Assembly (NCBI RefSeq): GCF_000296505.1
Contig: NZ_JH815209.1
Location: forward strand, 590,047-654,046
Length of the DNA: 64,000 nt
Direction: 5' to 3'
DNA from: Schaalia turicensis ACS-279-V-Col4
GTDB lineage: Bacteria; Actinomycetota; Actinomycetes; Actinomycetales; Actinomycetaceae
Every line of letters begins with the position of its first letter. Position 1 is the first letter of the stretch. Both the position numbers and the translations under genes were made by a program. The notes under the pieces are model-generated. The model did not search any database, had not been told where the DNA came from, and was given only the letters and a program-made list of their open reading frames with translations. This document shows positions 50,801 through 57,500 of this stretch, in pieces.

Positions 50801-53614
50801 TTTCGTGTTGAAGTCCTTGGTGTTGTACTGTCCGACAATCCAACGCCCGTCAAAGCCGACCGGCTCGCCCCAGTGGAACTGGTGCGGACGCGGGTTCGAC
50901 CAGTTCTCGTTGTAGAACCTGCGGGCGTTGTAGGGAACCAACACAGCCTGTTTGGTCTGGGCCTTGGGTAAAGCACGCTCAGAGTTAACGCCCTTGTGGA
51001 TCACCTCGTTGCCGTTTGAATCCAGCACGGGGTTGCCGTTCTTGTCCAGCACCTTCGTTTCGGACATCCACTCGCGACTGAGGTAGTCGCCGGCCTTCTG
51101 GGTCTGGTAGTCGAAGGTGAGCACCTGAACACCGACGTTCAGCTCGGACTTGTTTGGAGGAGTAACACAACCATCAGGTGTATTGAGTTTGCCGGTGATC
51201 TGGTCTACAGGAATACTGCCGTCATCATTCCTTTGCATCTTGGGGCTGCACAGGACGATGTCTTTGTTCGGCATCTTCTCGCCACCGGGACGAACCAGGA
51301 AGTAGCCGGGATCCTTGTTTGTACCGACCTCGTTTTCCCAACGTTTCTTATCACCTTGTAAGCCTCCCCAGACAGTCTTATTACTCCACCAGGTGCGGGA
51401 GTCGTCTGACCCGCCACCTGGCTGGTTTCCCCAGACAAGTGTCGGCCAACGCTCGCCCGTGTTTCCGGAGACAGCATCGTAGTATTTGCCGTTGCCACGC
51501 ACGCGCCAAACTATGTCATTAAAACCATCGACTGGCTTGCCGGTGACTTTGTTGTAGAACTGCCATGCACCGTAGTCAATGTTCGAGCTACCACCGGCAG
51601 CCGATGAAAAGTCTCCCTTGGTTTGGACGCTGTTCTTCAACTTGCCGTCACTGTTCCACACGATCAACTGGCCGGAACTCTGGCTACCGCCCTTAGTACG
51701 ATCACTTAATACGCTGCCGGGCTGGTAGTCTTTGCCGTCGCGCACCTCCACGCGAATCGGGCCGTTACGGTAAGCCTCTTTAGTGCCCGCAACAGCATTT
51801 TCCGTAGCAAGGGCACCACTGTTAAGGCTGCGGCGATACGGGGTCAGATAGACCGGCGTACCATACGGGGCCCCGTAGAGCTGCTGGCAAGAACCCTCGC
51901 CGGTGCCCTCCGTGCAGGGGATGTGGCAAAACGAGCTGTTATTCTTGTCTTGATCTCGATTCGCTTCACCATTAGTGTTCAGTTCGCCGACGGTCGGGTT
52001 CTCCACGCAGTTTGTTTCGAAGTCGGCTTCGGTAAGCGATTTTCCGGCATCTGCCGTTTCGGCATCGGTGCCTTTTTTGTTGTATCCGTTCTTATAGAAA
52101 CCACCGTATTTAATGCGATTGAACTGAGTGTAGGTGTCGGGATCCGGTATTATCTCCGTCGCGTAATCGGCATTTTGCTTTGGCGTGTAGCCCAGGTGAA
52201 TCTCGGTATAGGGCAGGACAATCTCCGGCTGATCCCACTCCCAGCCGTCACCCAGCGCCGACCCGCCGGTGGTTTCACACTGTTTCTGGGAAAGCACCCT
52301 CATCGAGTCGGTGTCTAGCTTCGTGTCACCCCGCGCCAGCGTCAACGCGCCGCGCCCGGTGTTCGCCTCGTTAGCGCGGATACCGTCCAGCTCTGCCTCA
52401 GTGAAAGTCACCTGCTGTGAGCAAATGCCGTCACCATCGCAAGACGCCGTGATCTGCTTGGAGATCTCGGTGCCGTCGCCGTTGGGCTTAAACGTGAGCG
52501 TGTAACTGGTGCCCTTGTGCAGGCCCTTTAGAGTCACGGAAACATCGCCGGCGGTCTTGCCGTCTTCGCCACACGGCTTGCTGACCGCATCGATGAACGG
52601 CTCAAGAACCGTGAACGGACGCTGATCGACGACCTCATCGCGCGGGATGGTCATGCCCTTGAGCGGGTAGTTAGTGCCTACGTCTATCGGCTTAGTAACA
52701 TCAAAATCCTGCTTAGCTTTAGTGTGCACCAACCGCATCAGATAATTGCCCGCAGCAAGGTCGACCGGCACATTCCACTCGCCCATTGACTTGTGGGCGA
52801 ACTGGTCTTCAATGACTTCAACTACGCCGTTGGCATTCTTCTTGGTGTCGGGGCGAATCTGCGAATCGACCTCGCGGCAGGTTGGCTTGCCTTCAGTCAG
52901 CTTCAGTTTGCCGTCGGCATCTGCATCGCACAGCTCGACGCGGTGCGTGCCCTCATCGGCGTCACGCGACTCGCCCAAATCGAGATAGCTGGTGTACACC
53001 TTCTGGCCAGGCAGTGCGGTGTAGCTGGCTTCGCCCTCCTGAGACTTGCCGTAAGCGTCGTCGCGGGCCTGCCGCGCTTTATCGTTCTCGGCGGCCTCGT
53101 CAGAACCCTTAGTTATATTGCCCGTGTAGGTGAAAACCTTGGAATCGGTGACCCGCAGTGGCGCGATATTGATGACGTCGTACTCAGTCTGGCCCTTTGA
53201 ATTGCCCAAAGCATCCTTCTGCGGCTCGCGCTTGGAGACCAGCGCCATCTGGTAATCGCCGGTCGGGAATCCCTCCGGCACTTGCATCTTCATCAGGCCA
53301 TTATTTTTGGTAGCCACATCCTCGGAGGTGACCCAACCCTCTTCGTTGGCGAAATACCAAGACCCTCGCTCTGAAGCAATGGAATCCCAGGAGGAACCAC
53401 GCGGCACGGCGACCAAACGGTAGCTGAAGCCAGGCATCGGCACCCTGATATTCGCCCAGATAGTCTTAGCGTCTTTGCTCTCCTGCTCATCAATGGTGCT
53501 CTCGTTTGCCAGCACCGACTCGGTGGAGTGCCGCGAATAATCCACCTCGGGCAGGGTTGGGATCAGACCCAGATCGAGACCAGTTCCAGCCAACTGGTAG
53601 TTATTCTGACCCAC
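47822..53614 (-). CDS. C-terminal part of giant LPKTG pilus-tip adhesin (separated by in-frame amber codon)
   Basis: 1930 residues from a GTG at 53614 if translated independently; the open frame actually begins at 53746, right after a TAG. It has no signal peptide of its own. It consists of an acidic, Trp/Tyr/Asn-rich adhesin region, at least two Ig-like or cadherin-like stretches near the end ('PNIDGINDQEVYLGENGQVA') and a terminal 'LPKTGVFSLNYVAGYAALLI' with 'RTRRGES'. The reading frame is the same as that of the upstream 53747-55057 CDS, and the intervening 44 codons encode adhesin-like sequence. The two are therefore one ancestral gene of about 2,410 codons. It lies upstream of the shaft pilin, the normal place of a tip subunit. 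Without read-through this part would not be secreted. Confidence 0.75.
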   Translation of the reverse strand: MGQNNYQLAGTGLDLGLIPTLPEVDYSRHSTESVLANESTIDEQESKDAKTIWANIRVPMPGFSYRLVAVPRGSSWDSIASERGSWYFANEEGWVTSEDVATKNNGLMKMQVPEGFPTGDYQMALVSKREPQKDALGNSKGQTEYDVINIAPLRVTDSKVFTYTGNITKGSDEAAENDKARQARDDAYGKSQEGEASYTALPGQKVYTSYLDLGESRDADEGTHRVELCDADADGKLKLTEGKPTCREVDSQIRPDTKKNANGVVEVIEDQFAHKSMGEWNVPVDLAAGNYLMRLVHTKAKQDFDVTKPIDVGTNYPLKGMTIPRDEVVDQRPFTVLEPFIDAVSKPCGEDGKTAGDVSVTLKGLHKGTSYTLTFKPNGDGTEISKQITASCDGDGICSQQVTFTEAELDGIRANEANTGRGALTLARGDTKLDTDSMRVLSQKQCETTGGSALGDGWEWDQPEIVLPYTEIHLGYTPKQNADYATEIIPDPDTYTQFNRIKYGGFYKNGYNKKGTDAETADAGKSLTEADFETNCVENPTVGELNTNGEANRDQDKNNSSFCHIPCTEGTGEGSCQQLYGAPYGTPVYLTPYRRSLNSGALATENAVAGTKEAYRNGPIRVEVRDGKDYQPGSVLSDRTKGGSQSSGQLIVWNSDGKLKNSVQTKGDFSSAAGGSSNIDYGAWQFYNKVTGKPVDGFNDIVWRVRGNGKYYDAVSGNTGERWPTLVWGNQPGGGSDDSRTWWSNKTVWGGLQGDKKRWENEVGTNKDPGYFLVRPGGEKMPNKDIVLCSPKMQRNDDGSIPVDQITGKLNTPDGCVTPPNKSELNVGVQVLTFDYQTQKAGDYLSREWMSETKVLDKNGNPVLDSNGNEVIHKGVNSERALPKAQTKQAVLVPYNARRFYNENWSNPRPHQFHWGEPVGFDGRWIVGQYNTKDFNTKSTDKTEGGDWASKQWDTSDWTWDAQNKVFKTDSLVDWNAKGSFCKYIFRYHNGTNYAGTISNGYNNQKLKFIPKYEQEKLWRELGLDIVTVMYNGDNNNLPSERVGCVISTDAEDGVPIYSKGSFMDKYRNTRGRAGFEAQNYDKNLEESLPDEWNGKPANFNPHSAANKPTGRLRYGAPLGIHDLQVDVIDEPQFAFGTPNSRITLPEPWRIEVLPDVDLKDPVITAWTGEGAFSPAMDGEQPASGTTVWKQGDTYRVHRGDNFDLKFLAGPKAGEAAYQIKKFEPMGDNRPKGVNLGEANNGKCLTDEGDALLATGDPATCNKRIIKLDGTVAGDATLGVYQYKVTATSTNSSDHGEHEEISFIMNIEVLAEPAAKPTLKPADFYGTVNNPVTWGPLEYTLGKNSDGTDQKLDSMRVVNPAQLPEGVSFGTRCEIPGGEGEPCKKYGYYFIGTPTKEQQTWVDVELTVRNNDGKTATVTARYNMTVANNETVLTAQTITGEAGTLLETETNYVGKPINSKDGHKSYSLFGMNGVTANMKKGSGFTLEYETPPADAAELNKYPVLSLEEVRDARGNLTDVVFKGQLNNVGEYKMVARWTYQDGTVVKVAKLPITVTVEDATPPNIDGINDQEVYLGENGQVAADTVINNVYVKDNDGKGSYPVAITGHSATDTDLTSATFCAPVVGDGGTANKPRKVFHQGIEYTEDVGGQTLTLTGQQGRLNDSGVFEPATDVVNDPWQLTVGTEGKSAGTYMCHVNFTDATGNTDRNTTQFSPNKSLNKTTHVDENWLGERTFLLNIKQALELNVMPDEETIVKGSPMFRPMNVEAFSHGNPSKINVQTLCAPSQASDGSVDGLPSDQNGQPSVGISDTKFGVETPNADQIGLDGYKARTVAKIDGNANDAQVGTYKCYVYAVGEGFTLNDDGTVSGDGTPIEGVNWVRKPITVHVVEAVLPKTGVFSLNYVAGYAALLIVALAGGGYLYRTRRGESRA

Positions 53615-53746
53615 AGCCTGCGCAACCTCCCAAACCAGGAGGTCGGGCAGACAGTAGCCTGTGCGGAACTCACAGGCGCCATCGACTGAAGAAACACCAG
53701 TGCCAAACGGGGCGCCTGCGTTACCATAAGCTGGGCGGATCGTGCC

Positions 53747-55057
53747 CTACCAGCCATTGGCACCAACCGCGGCGAAACCTTCGGGCAAACCACTGCCCGA
53801 AGAACTTGCCTTCAGGATGCGGCTCTTATTTTCAGGCTTCAGCAGCTCGTTATAAAGCCCTTCCGACTTGGCTTTTTCGGTGCCAGCATCCTCAGCCTGC
53901 GGGCGACGATCCTTGTTAATCAATGCCTTGATATCGGCCTCTGCCTCTTCATAGTTCGCTGGCGGCTCGATGGTCACCATGAACTTGGCAGGCGAAGCAC
54001 CCGCCGAAATCGGGCGGTTATGAACTTCGGATACATCGTCCCAGCCGATGCAGAACGCGCCGTCCATATCGGTGTAGTCGTAGCGGGTCTGCAAAATGTC
54101 CGTCGGCTTGCCGAGGCCGTCCTGGGCATAAGAAGAAACCACAACTCGCACGCCAGGCACAGCCGGGTCTTTAGCTGCAGTTCGGTCTCTCTTGCCCGGC
54201 GCGCTATCCCAGCGGTCAAATCTGAACGTGCGGTCGGCATAAACGTGGCCGCACAGGAAAAGGTTAGTGTCAACGTTGCGCTTACCTGGCGCAACGTGAC
54301 GCGACGAAGGCACCCACTGGTTCTTCGGCAGGTGCTTGCCCTTCTTGTCGTACTCGTCGCCCAGCGGGTCGGCGGGAGACTGACGGCTGGCAGGGTGGCC
54401 GTTCACATCATCCTTGTTCCAAGCGTCGTTCTCGTCTGCGGCGGTCTTCGTTTTGGGGCGGAAAGCCATGTTGAAGTTCGAGATCGAACCATGAATGTAG
54501 TTTGTGGTTCCCAACCATGACAGGGTTAGCGTGTCAACGACGTTGAAGCGGCCGCCGCCGTTGAGGCGCTTGGGGGTGAAATCTGCAAGCGGGCCACCAG
54601 GGTTGTAGTTGGACTCATCAACCCAGACCCGAACCCGGTCGAAGCGCTCGATACGTACGCGCGGGTTCTCTGCATCGGCAGGCAAGTTATACGCTTCGCG
54701 CAGCGCTGGACGGAAGTTGAAAGTGTAGTCACCATCCGCGTTGGTGGTGGCCTCGAACGGCACCGGGTTGTTGAACTCGTCGCGAGACATAATCACCGTG
54801 CCGTCAGACTTAATCAGCATGGCCTTCATCTTGACGCCTGCGATCGGCCAGTCCTGCGGGTCGAGACGCGTGGAAGCGTTGTAGATCTCGGGGTTGTGGC
54901 GGTGGTCATCGTAAACCTTGCCCCTAATCGTGCCGGGTTGCCCGCCCTCTAAGCCATCGTTGCCCAGGGATCGCGGTGCCGCGATCGCCTCAGCAGGTGT
55001 AAGTGTTATCAGCAGCAGGCAGCAAAGAAGGGCTGCTAAAAGCCCGCTCCCCCTCAT
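53747..55057 (-). CDS. N-terminal part of the pilus-tip adhesin, ends at an in-frame TAG
   Basis: 436 residues from ATG 55057, which has a perfect AAGGAGG site eight bases upstream; earlier in-frame starts (55177, 55099) lack it. A signal peptide 'MRGSGLLAALLCCLLLITLT' ends near 'AEAIAAP'. Next come Cna-B/SdrD-like modules: 'GTIRGKVYDDHRHNPEIYNA', 'NADGDYTFNF', 'VRVVVSSYAQDG' and 'YDYTDMDGAFCIGWDD'. The frame stops at TAG (53747-53749) after 'GFAAVGANGW' and continues in phase as 'GTIRPAYGNAGAPFGTGVSS' into the large downstream CDS. As it stands the product would be secreted but not wall-anchored. The interruption is a point nonsense change, regulated read-through or a sequencing error; I cannot tell which. 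Confidence 0.75.
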   Translation of the reverse strand: MRGSGLLAALLCCLLLITLTPAEAIAAPRSLGNDGLEGGQPGTIRGKVYDDHRHNPEIYNASTRLDPQDWPIAGVKMKAMLIKSDGTVIMSRDEFNNPVPFEATTNADGDYTFNFRPALREAYNLPADAENPRVRIERFDRVRVWVDESNYNPGGPLADFTPKRLNGGGRFNVVDTLTLSWLGTTNYIHGSISNFNMAFRPKTKTAADENDAWNKDDVNGHPASRQSPADPLGDEYDKKGKHLPKNQWVPSSRHVAPGKRNVDTNLFLCGHVYADRTFRFDRWDSAPGKRDRTAAKDPAVPGVRVVVSSYAQDGLGKPTDILQTRYDYTDMDGAFCIGWDDVSEVHNRPISAGASPAKFMVTIEPPANYEEAEADIKALINKDRRPQAEDAGTEKAKSEGLYNELLKPENKSRILKASSSGSGLPEGFAAVGANGW

Positions 55058-55177
55058 GCGGAAGATCCCCTCCTTAGGTCGAGCTGCCCTCAAACGCATC
55101 CCAAACGCCCCTTCTTTGTTGCTTAGAACGGTTCCATAGTAAAGGTACTCTTCCAAAGAGAAGTTCGCAAACCCCAT

Positions 55178-55301
55178 TTGCGAACACCGATAACTCTATT
55201 GAGCCGGTGAAAAATCAAATTTTCACAGAGGCTCTTCCCAAAAAACCGGGGTTAATACCCAAAACTTCAAATTCAGTGAAAGATGTTTCACTTCCCTAGC
55301 G
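55178..55301. other. Divergent AT-rich spacer between adhesin and silent hsdS
   Basis: This AT-rich gap should hold the pilus-operon promoter. A minus-strand TTGATT and AGTTAT with a 17-bp spacer is the best but weak candidate. Two small hairpins are present: GTGAAAAATCAAATTTTCAC near 55207-55226 and GTGAAAGATGTTTCAC near 55277-55292. Confidence 0.35.
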
Positions 55302-55964
55302 ATGGTCGCTAGTGCCTGCAAAATTATTGAAGGATTATTAGCAATTCGCGAATTCACGGTAACTCGAGATGCTGAGAGCACACAGCGACAATCGCCTTCG
55401 ACGCCAGCTTGGGAACAGCGTAAGTTGGGGGATACAGTAGGATCAACTTATGGTGGTGGCACTCCAAGCACATTGCATGATGAGTACTGGGGTGGCGTCA
55501 TACCATGGATTCAATCCTCGAACGTCGTAGAAAACGAACTGTTTGACATCGATATCCCAAAGGCTATAACGCCGGAAGGGCTGAACAAATCAGCAGCCTT
55601 GCTTGTCCCCAAAAACTCTATCGCTGTGGTTACTCATGTCGGTGTTGGTAAGCTCGTTTACCTGCCTTTTCCCTATACAACGAGCCAAGATTTTGTCTCG
55701 CTTTCCGAGCTGAAAGGCGACGCGTCGTTCCTTTGTTATTCGATTTACAAGAAGCTTAATTCTGAGCTTCATATGGTTCAGGGTTCGGCAATTAAAGGAA
55801 TTACAAAAGAAGAATTCCTCAGTAAAGAAATCAGCCTTCCGGGTGTCGAAGAGCAGGCTGCAATCGGCGATTTCTTCTCCCGTCTCGACCGCCTCATCAC
55901 CCTTCATCAGCGTGAGCCACCCCACATGATGAAAGAGGGTAAAAATGCCAATCAGTATCAATGA
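55302..55964 (+). CDS. Silent HsdS cassette (one target-recognition domain), type I specificity subunit
   Basis: 220 codons. The first 35 do not resemble HsdS; homology starts at 'AWEQRKLGDTVGSTYGGGTP' and runs through one target-recognition domain to 'EEQAAIGDFFSRLDRLITLHQRE', ending with an unrelated tail. A true HsdS N-terminus is lacking, so this reads as a donor cassette rather than an expressed gene. It faces the expressed hsdS at 56868-57500 head-on, with the recombinase gene between. A 19-bp repeat at the start of the domain (55408-55426) and a 36-bp perfect repeat at its end (55885-55920) recur inverted in the expressed copy. Confidence 0.8.
   Translation: MVASACKIIEGLLAIREFTVTRDAESTQRQSPSTPAWEQRKLGDTVGSTYGGGTPSTLHDEYWGGVIPWIQSSNVVENELFDIDIPKAITPEGLNKSAALLVPKNSIAVVTHVGVGKLVYLPFPYTTSQDFVSLSELKGDASFLCYSIYKKLNSELHMVQGSAIKGITKEEFLSKEISLPGVEEQAAIGDFFSRLDRLITLHQREPPHMMKEGKNANQYQ
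55408..55426 (+). repeat. Outer inverted repeat, left copy (hsdS switch)
   Basis: CTTGGGAACAGCGTAAGTT, encoding 'WEQRKL', is repeated in inverse orientation at 57424-57442 in the expressed hsdS. Recombination between the copies would invert about 2.0 kb and exchange the recognition domains. Confidence 0.9.
55885..55920 (+). repeat. Inner 36-bp inverted repeat, left copy (hsdS switch)
   Basis: Perfectly identical over 36 bp to the complement of 56888-56923. It encodes 'RLITLHQRE' and lies just before the recombinase start. Adjacent bases differ on both sides, so the boundaries are exact. Confidence 0.95.
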
Positions 55965-56871
55965 AGAGTCGCTTTTCTGCGATTACTACTCGCAATGGAT
56001 TAGCGTCTACAAAGAAGGGGCCATCCGTGAGGTCACCATGGGAAAGTACCGTCTCACGCAGTCTTGGCTAGCCAAACTGATTCCAGACCTGAAGATAAAA
56101 GATCTGGACCGGACCTCGTACCAGCAGCTCATTAATGGTTATGCAGAGCACCACGAACGCCAGACAACCATGGACTTCCACCATCAGCTTAAGGGGGCGA
56201 TCCTTGACGCAGTTGACGAAGGATTCATTCCCCGCGACCCTACGCGCAAGGCTATTATTAAAGGAAAACAGCCGCGTGCGAAAAAGATCAAGTATCTCAA
56301 TCAGTTTGAGCTTCATGCCATGCTCGGCGACCTTGATTTATCAGGCGGGCCGAGTTGGGATTGGCTTATTCTCGTAGTCGCTAAAACGGGCCTTCGCTTC
56401 TCCGAAGCCCTTGGGCTTACCCCCGAAGACTTTGACTTCGCTCATCAAACGCTTTCGGTGAACAAGACCTGGGATTACAAGAACGGCGGTGGATTCGTCC
56501 CCACGAAAAACGCCTCCTCGGTGCGGAAGGTTCAACTCGACTGGCAACTCATCATGCAACTTTCTGGGCTACTCAAAGATCTTCCGCCGACTGAGCCCAT
56601 ATTTGCGAAGGGAAAGGTCTATAACTCGACGGCTAACAGCGTTTTAGCGCGCCACTGCAAAAATGTTGGCGTGCCTGCCATATCCGTCCACGGGTTGCGG
56701 CATACACATGCATCACTTTTGCTGTTCGCTGGCGTATCCATCGCCAGCGTATCCCGAAGGCTCGGGCATGCAAGCATGACCACCACTCAGGAAACCTATC
56801 TGCACGTCATCCAAGAGCTCGAGAACAAGGACATTGACATCGTCATGAGGGCTCTTTCGACTCTTATTTAA
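55945..56871 (+). CDS. Tyrosine site-specific recombinase (probable HsdS invertase)
   Basis: 308 residues, the usual XerC/D-like length. The catalytic set is complete: Arg151 ('TGLRFSEALGL'), Lys178 ('VPTKNASSVRKV'), His249 and Arg252 ('SVHGLRHTHASLL'), His275 ('RRLGHASMTTTQETY') and the nucleophile Tyr285. An N-terminal SAM-like DNA-binding domain occupies about the first 100 residues. It lies between two inverted hsdS segments, overlapping the end of the silent cassette by 20 bp and the end of the expressed hsdS by four, and is flanked by the 36-bp perfect inverted repeats. Enzymes in this position in other bacteria invert hsdS segments; that role here is inferred from context. Confidence 0.88.
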   Translation: MPISINEESLFCDYYSQWISVYKEGAIREVTMGKYRLTQSWLAKLIPDLKIKDLDRTSYQQLINGYAEHHERQTTMDFHHQLKGAILDAVDEGFIPRDPTRKAIIKGKQPRAKKIKYLNQFELHAMLGDLDLSGGPSWDWLILVVAKTGLRFSEALGLTPEDFDFAHQTLSVNKTWDYKNGGGFVPTKNASSVRKVQLDWQLIMQLSGLLKDLPPTEPIFAKGKVYNSTANSVLARHCKNVGVPAISVHGLRHTHASLLLFAGVSIASVSRRLGHASMTTTQETYLHVIQELENKDIDIVMRALSTLI

Positions 56872-57500
56872 CCTGTATCAGCAAATCGTGGCTCACGCTG
56901 ATGAAGGGTGATGAGGCGGTCGATCTCACTCAACGCCGCGCCTATGGCAGTTTGCTCCGACAAGCCAGGAAATCTTACTTGTGTATCTTGCAGTGCGGCC
57001 TTTGAAACGGAAATCACCTTGATCCCCTGCATTAAGGGAAGAAGCTGTCTGTGGTATGCATCGGAATTAAGGTAGTGCCCCAGGTAACCCGCCCCAAAGG
57101 GGAACCGAGGCCGCGCCGGTATCGTATGTAACCCCGAGATAGTTGGCTCTTTGGGTAGTTTCCGCAGTTCAACACACTTGCCAGCCGCTTCGTCCTCTGC
57201 TGTGTCGGCGAAAATGACATCACCTTCGCGAAGTATCGACCCAGCAAATTTGGGAAGCACTGTATCGTCGGTAATGAACGGCAAATCGCTTCGTTCGCCA
57301 TCGAGGCAATCACCGAACTTAATAAGAATATCTCCGTAATGAACATTGCGAGCAGTGCCATTCTCGCCATTCAAACCAGCGCGTGAAAGAGTGTTGTTCT
57401 TCAAGAACTCGAAGCAGTCTCCTAACTTACGCTGTTCCCAAGGGTCAGTGAAACCCTTGAACCTGATCTTTGGTTTTCTGCTCTCCACGTTACTCACCAC
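56868..57500 (-). CDS. hsdS: Type I specificity subunit HsdS, single-domain (half-length) form, expressed copy
   Basis: 210 residues from GTG 57500 (a second GTG follows at once). It has a genuine HsdS N-terminus, 'ESRKPKIRFKGFTDPWEQRK', then one target-recognition domain and the conserved central helix region 'EQTAIGAALSEIDRLITLHQRE', and stops after 'PRFADTG'. Full HsdS proteins have two such units and about 400 residues, so this is a half subunit that would have to dimerise, or a truncated product of earlier inversions. It begins directly after the hsdM stop and is on the same transcript. The 19-bp and 36-bp repeats at the two ends of its recognition domain match the silent cassette in inverted orientation. 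Confidence 0.82.
   Translation of the reverse strand: MVSNVESRKPKIRFKGFTDPWEQRKLGDCFEFLKNNTLSRAGLNGENGTARNVHYGDILIKFGDCLDGERSDLPFITDDTVLPKFAGSILREGDVIFADTAEDEAAGKCVELRKLPKEPTISGLHTIPARPRFPFGAGYLGHYLNSDAYHRQLLPLMQGIKVISVSKAALQDTQVRFPGLSEQTAIGAALSEIDRLITLHQREPRFADTG
56888..56923 (-). repeat. Inner 36-bp inverted repeat, right copy (hsdS switch)
   Basis: Exact complement of 55885-55920, located at the 3' end of the expressed hsdS and encoding 'RLITLHQRE' there. Confidence 0.95.
57424..57442 (-). repeat. Outer inverted repeat, right copy (hsdS switch)
   Basis: Exact complement of 55408-55426, located where the HsdS N-terminus joins its recognition domain ('WEQRKL'). Confidence 0.9.

Noticed and set aside
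47822..55057. Adhesin gene pair as two separate functional genes
   Set aside because: The downstream part has no signal peptide or ribosome-binding site and continues in the same frame through one TAG, so a single interrupted gene is the simpler reading.
55302..55407. First 35 codons of the silent hsdS as a genuine HsdS N-terminus
   Set aside because: They lack the 'PKIRFKGFTDPWEQ' pattern and homology starts exactly at the 19-bp inverted repeat, so the segment upstream is unrelated flanking sequence.
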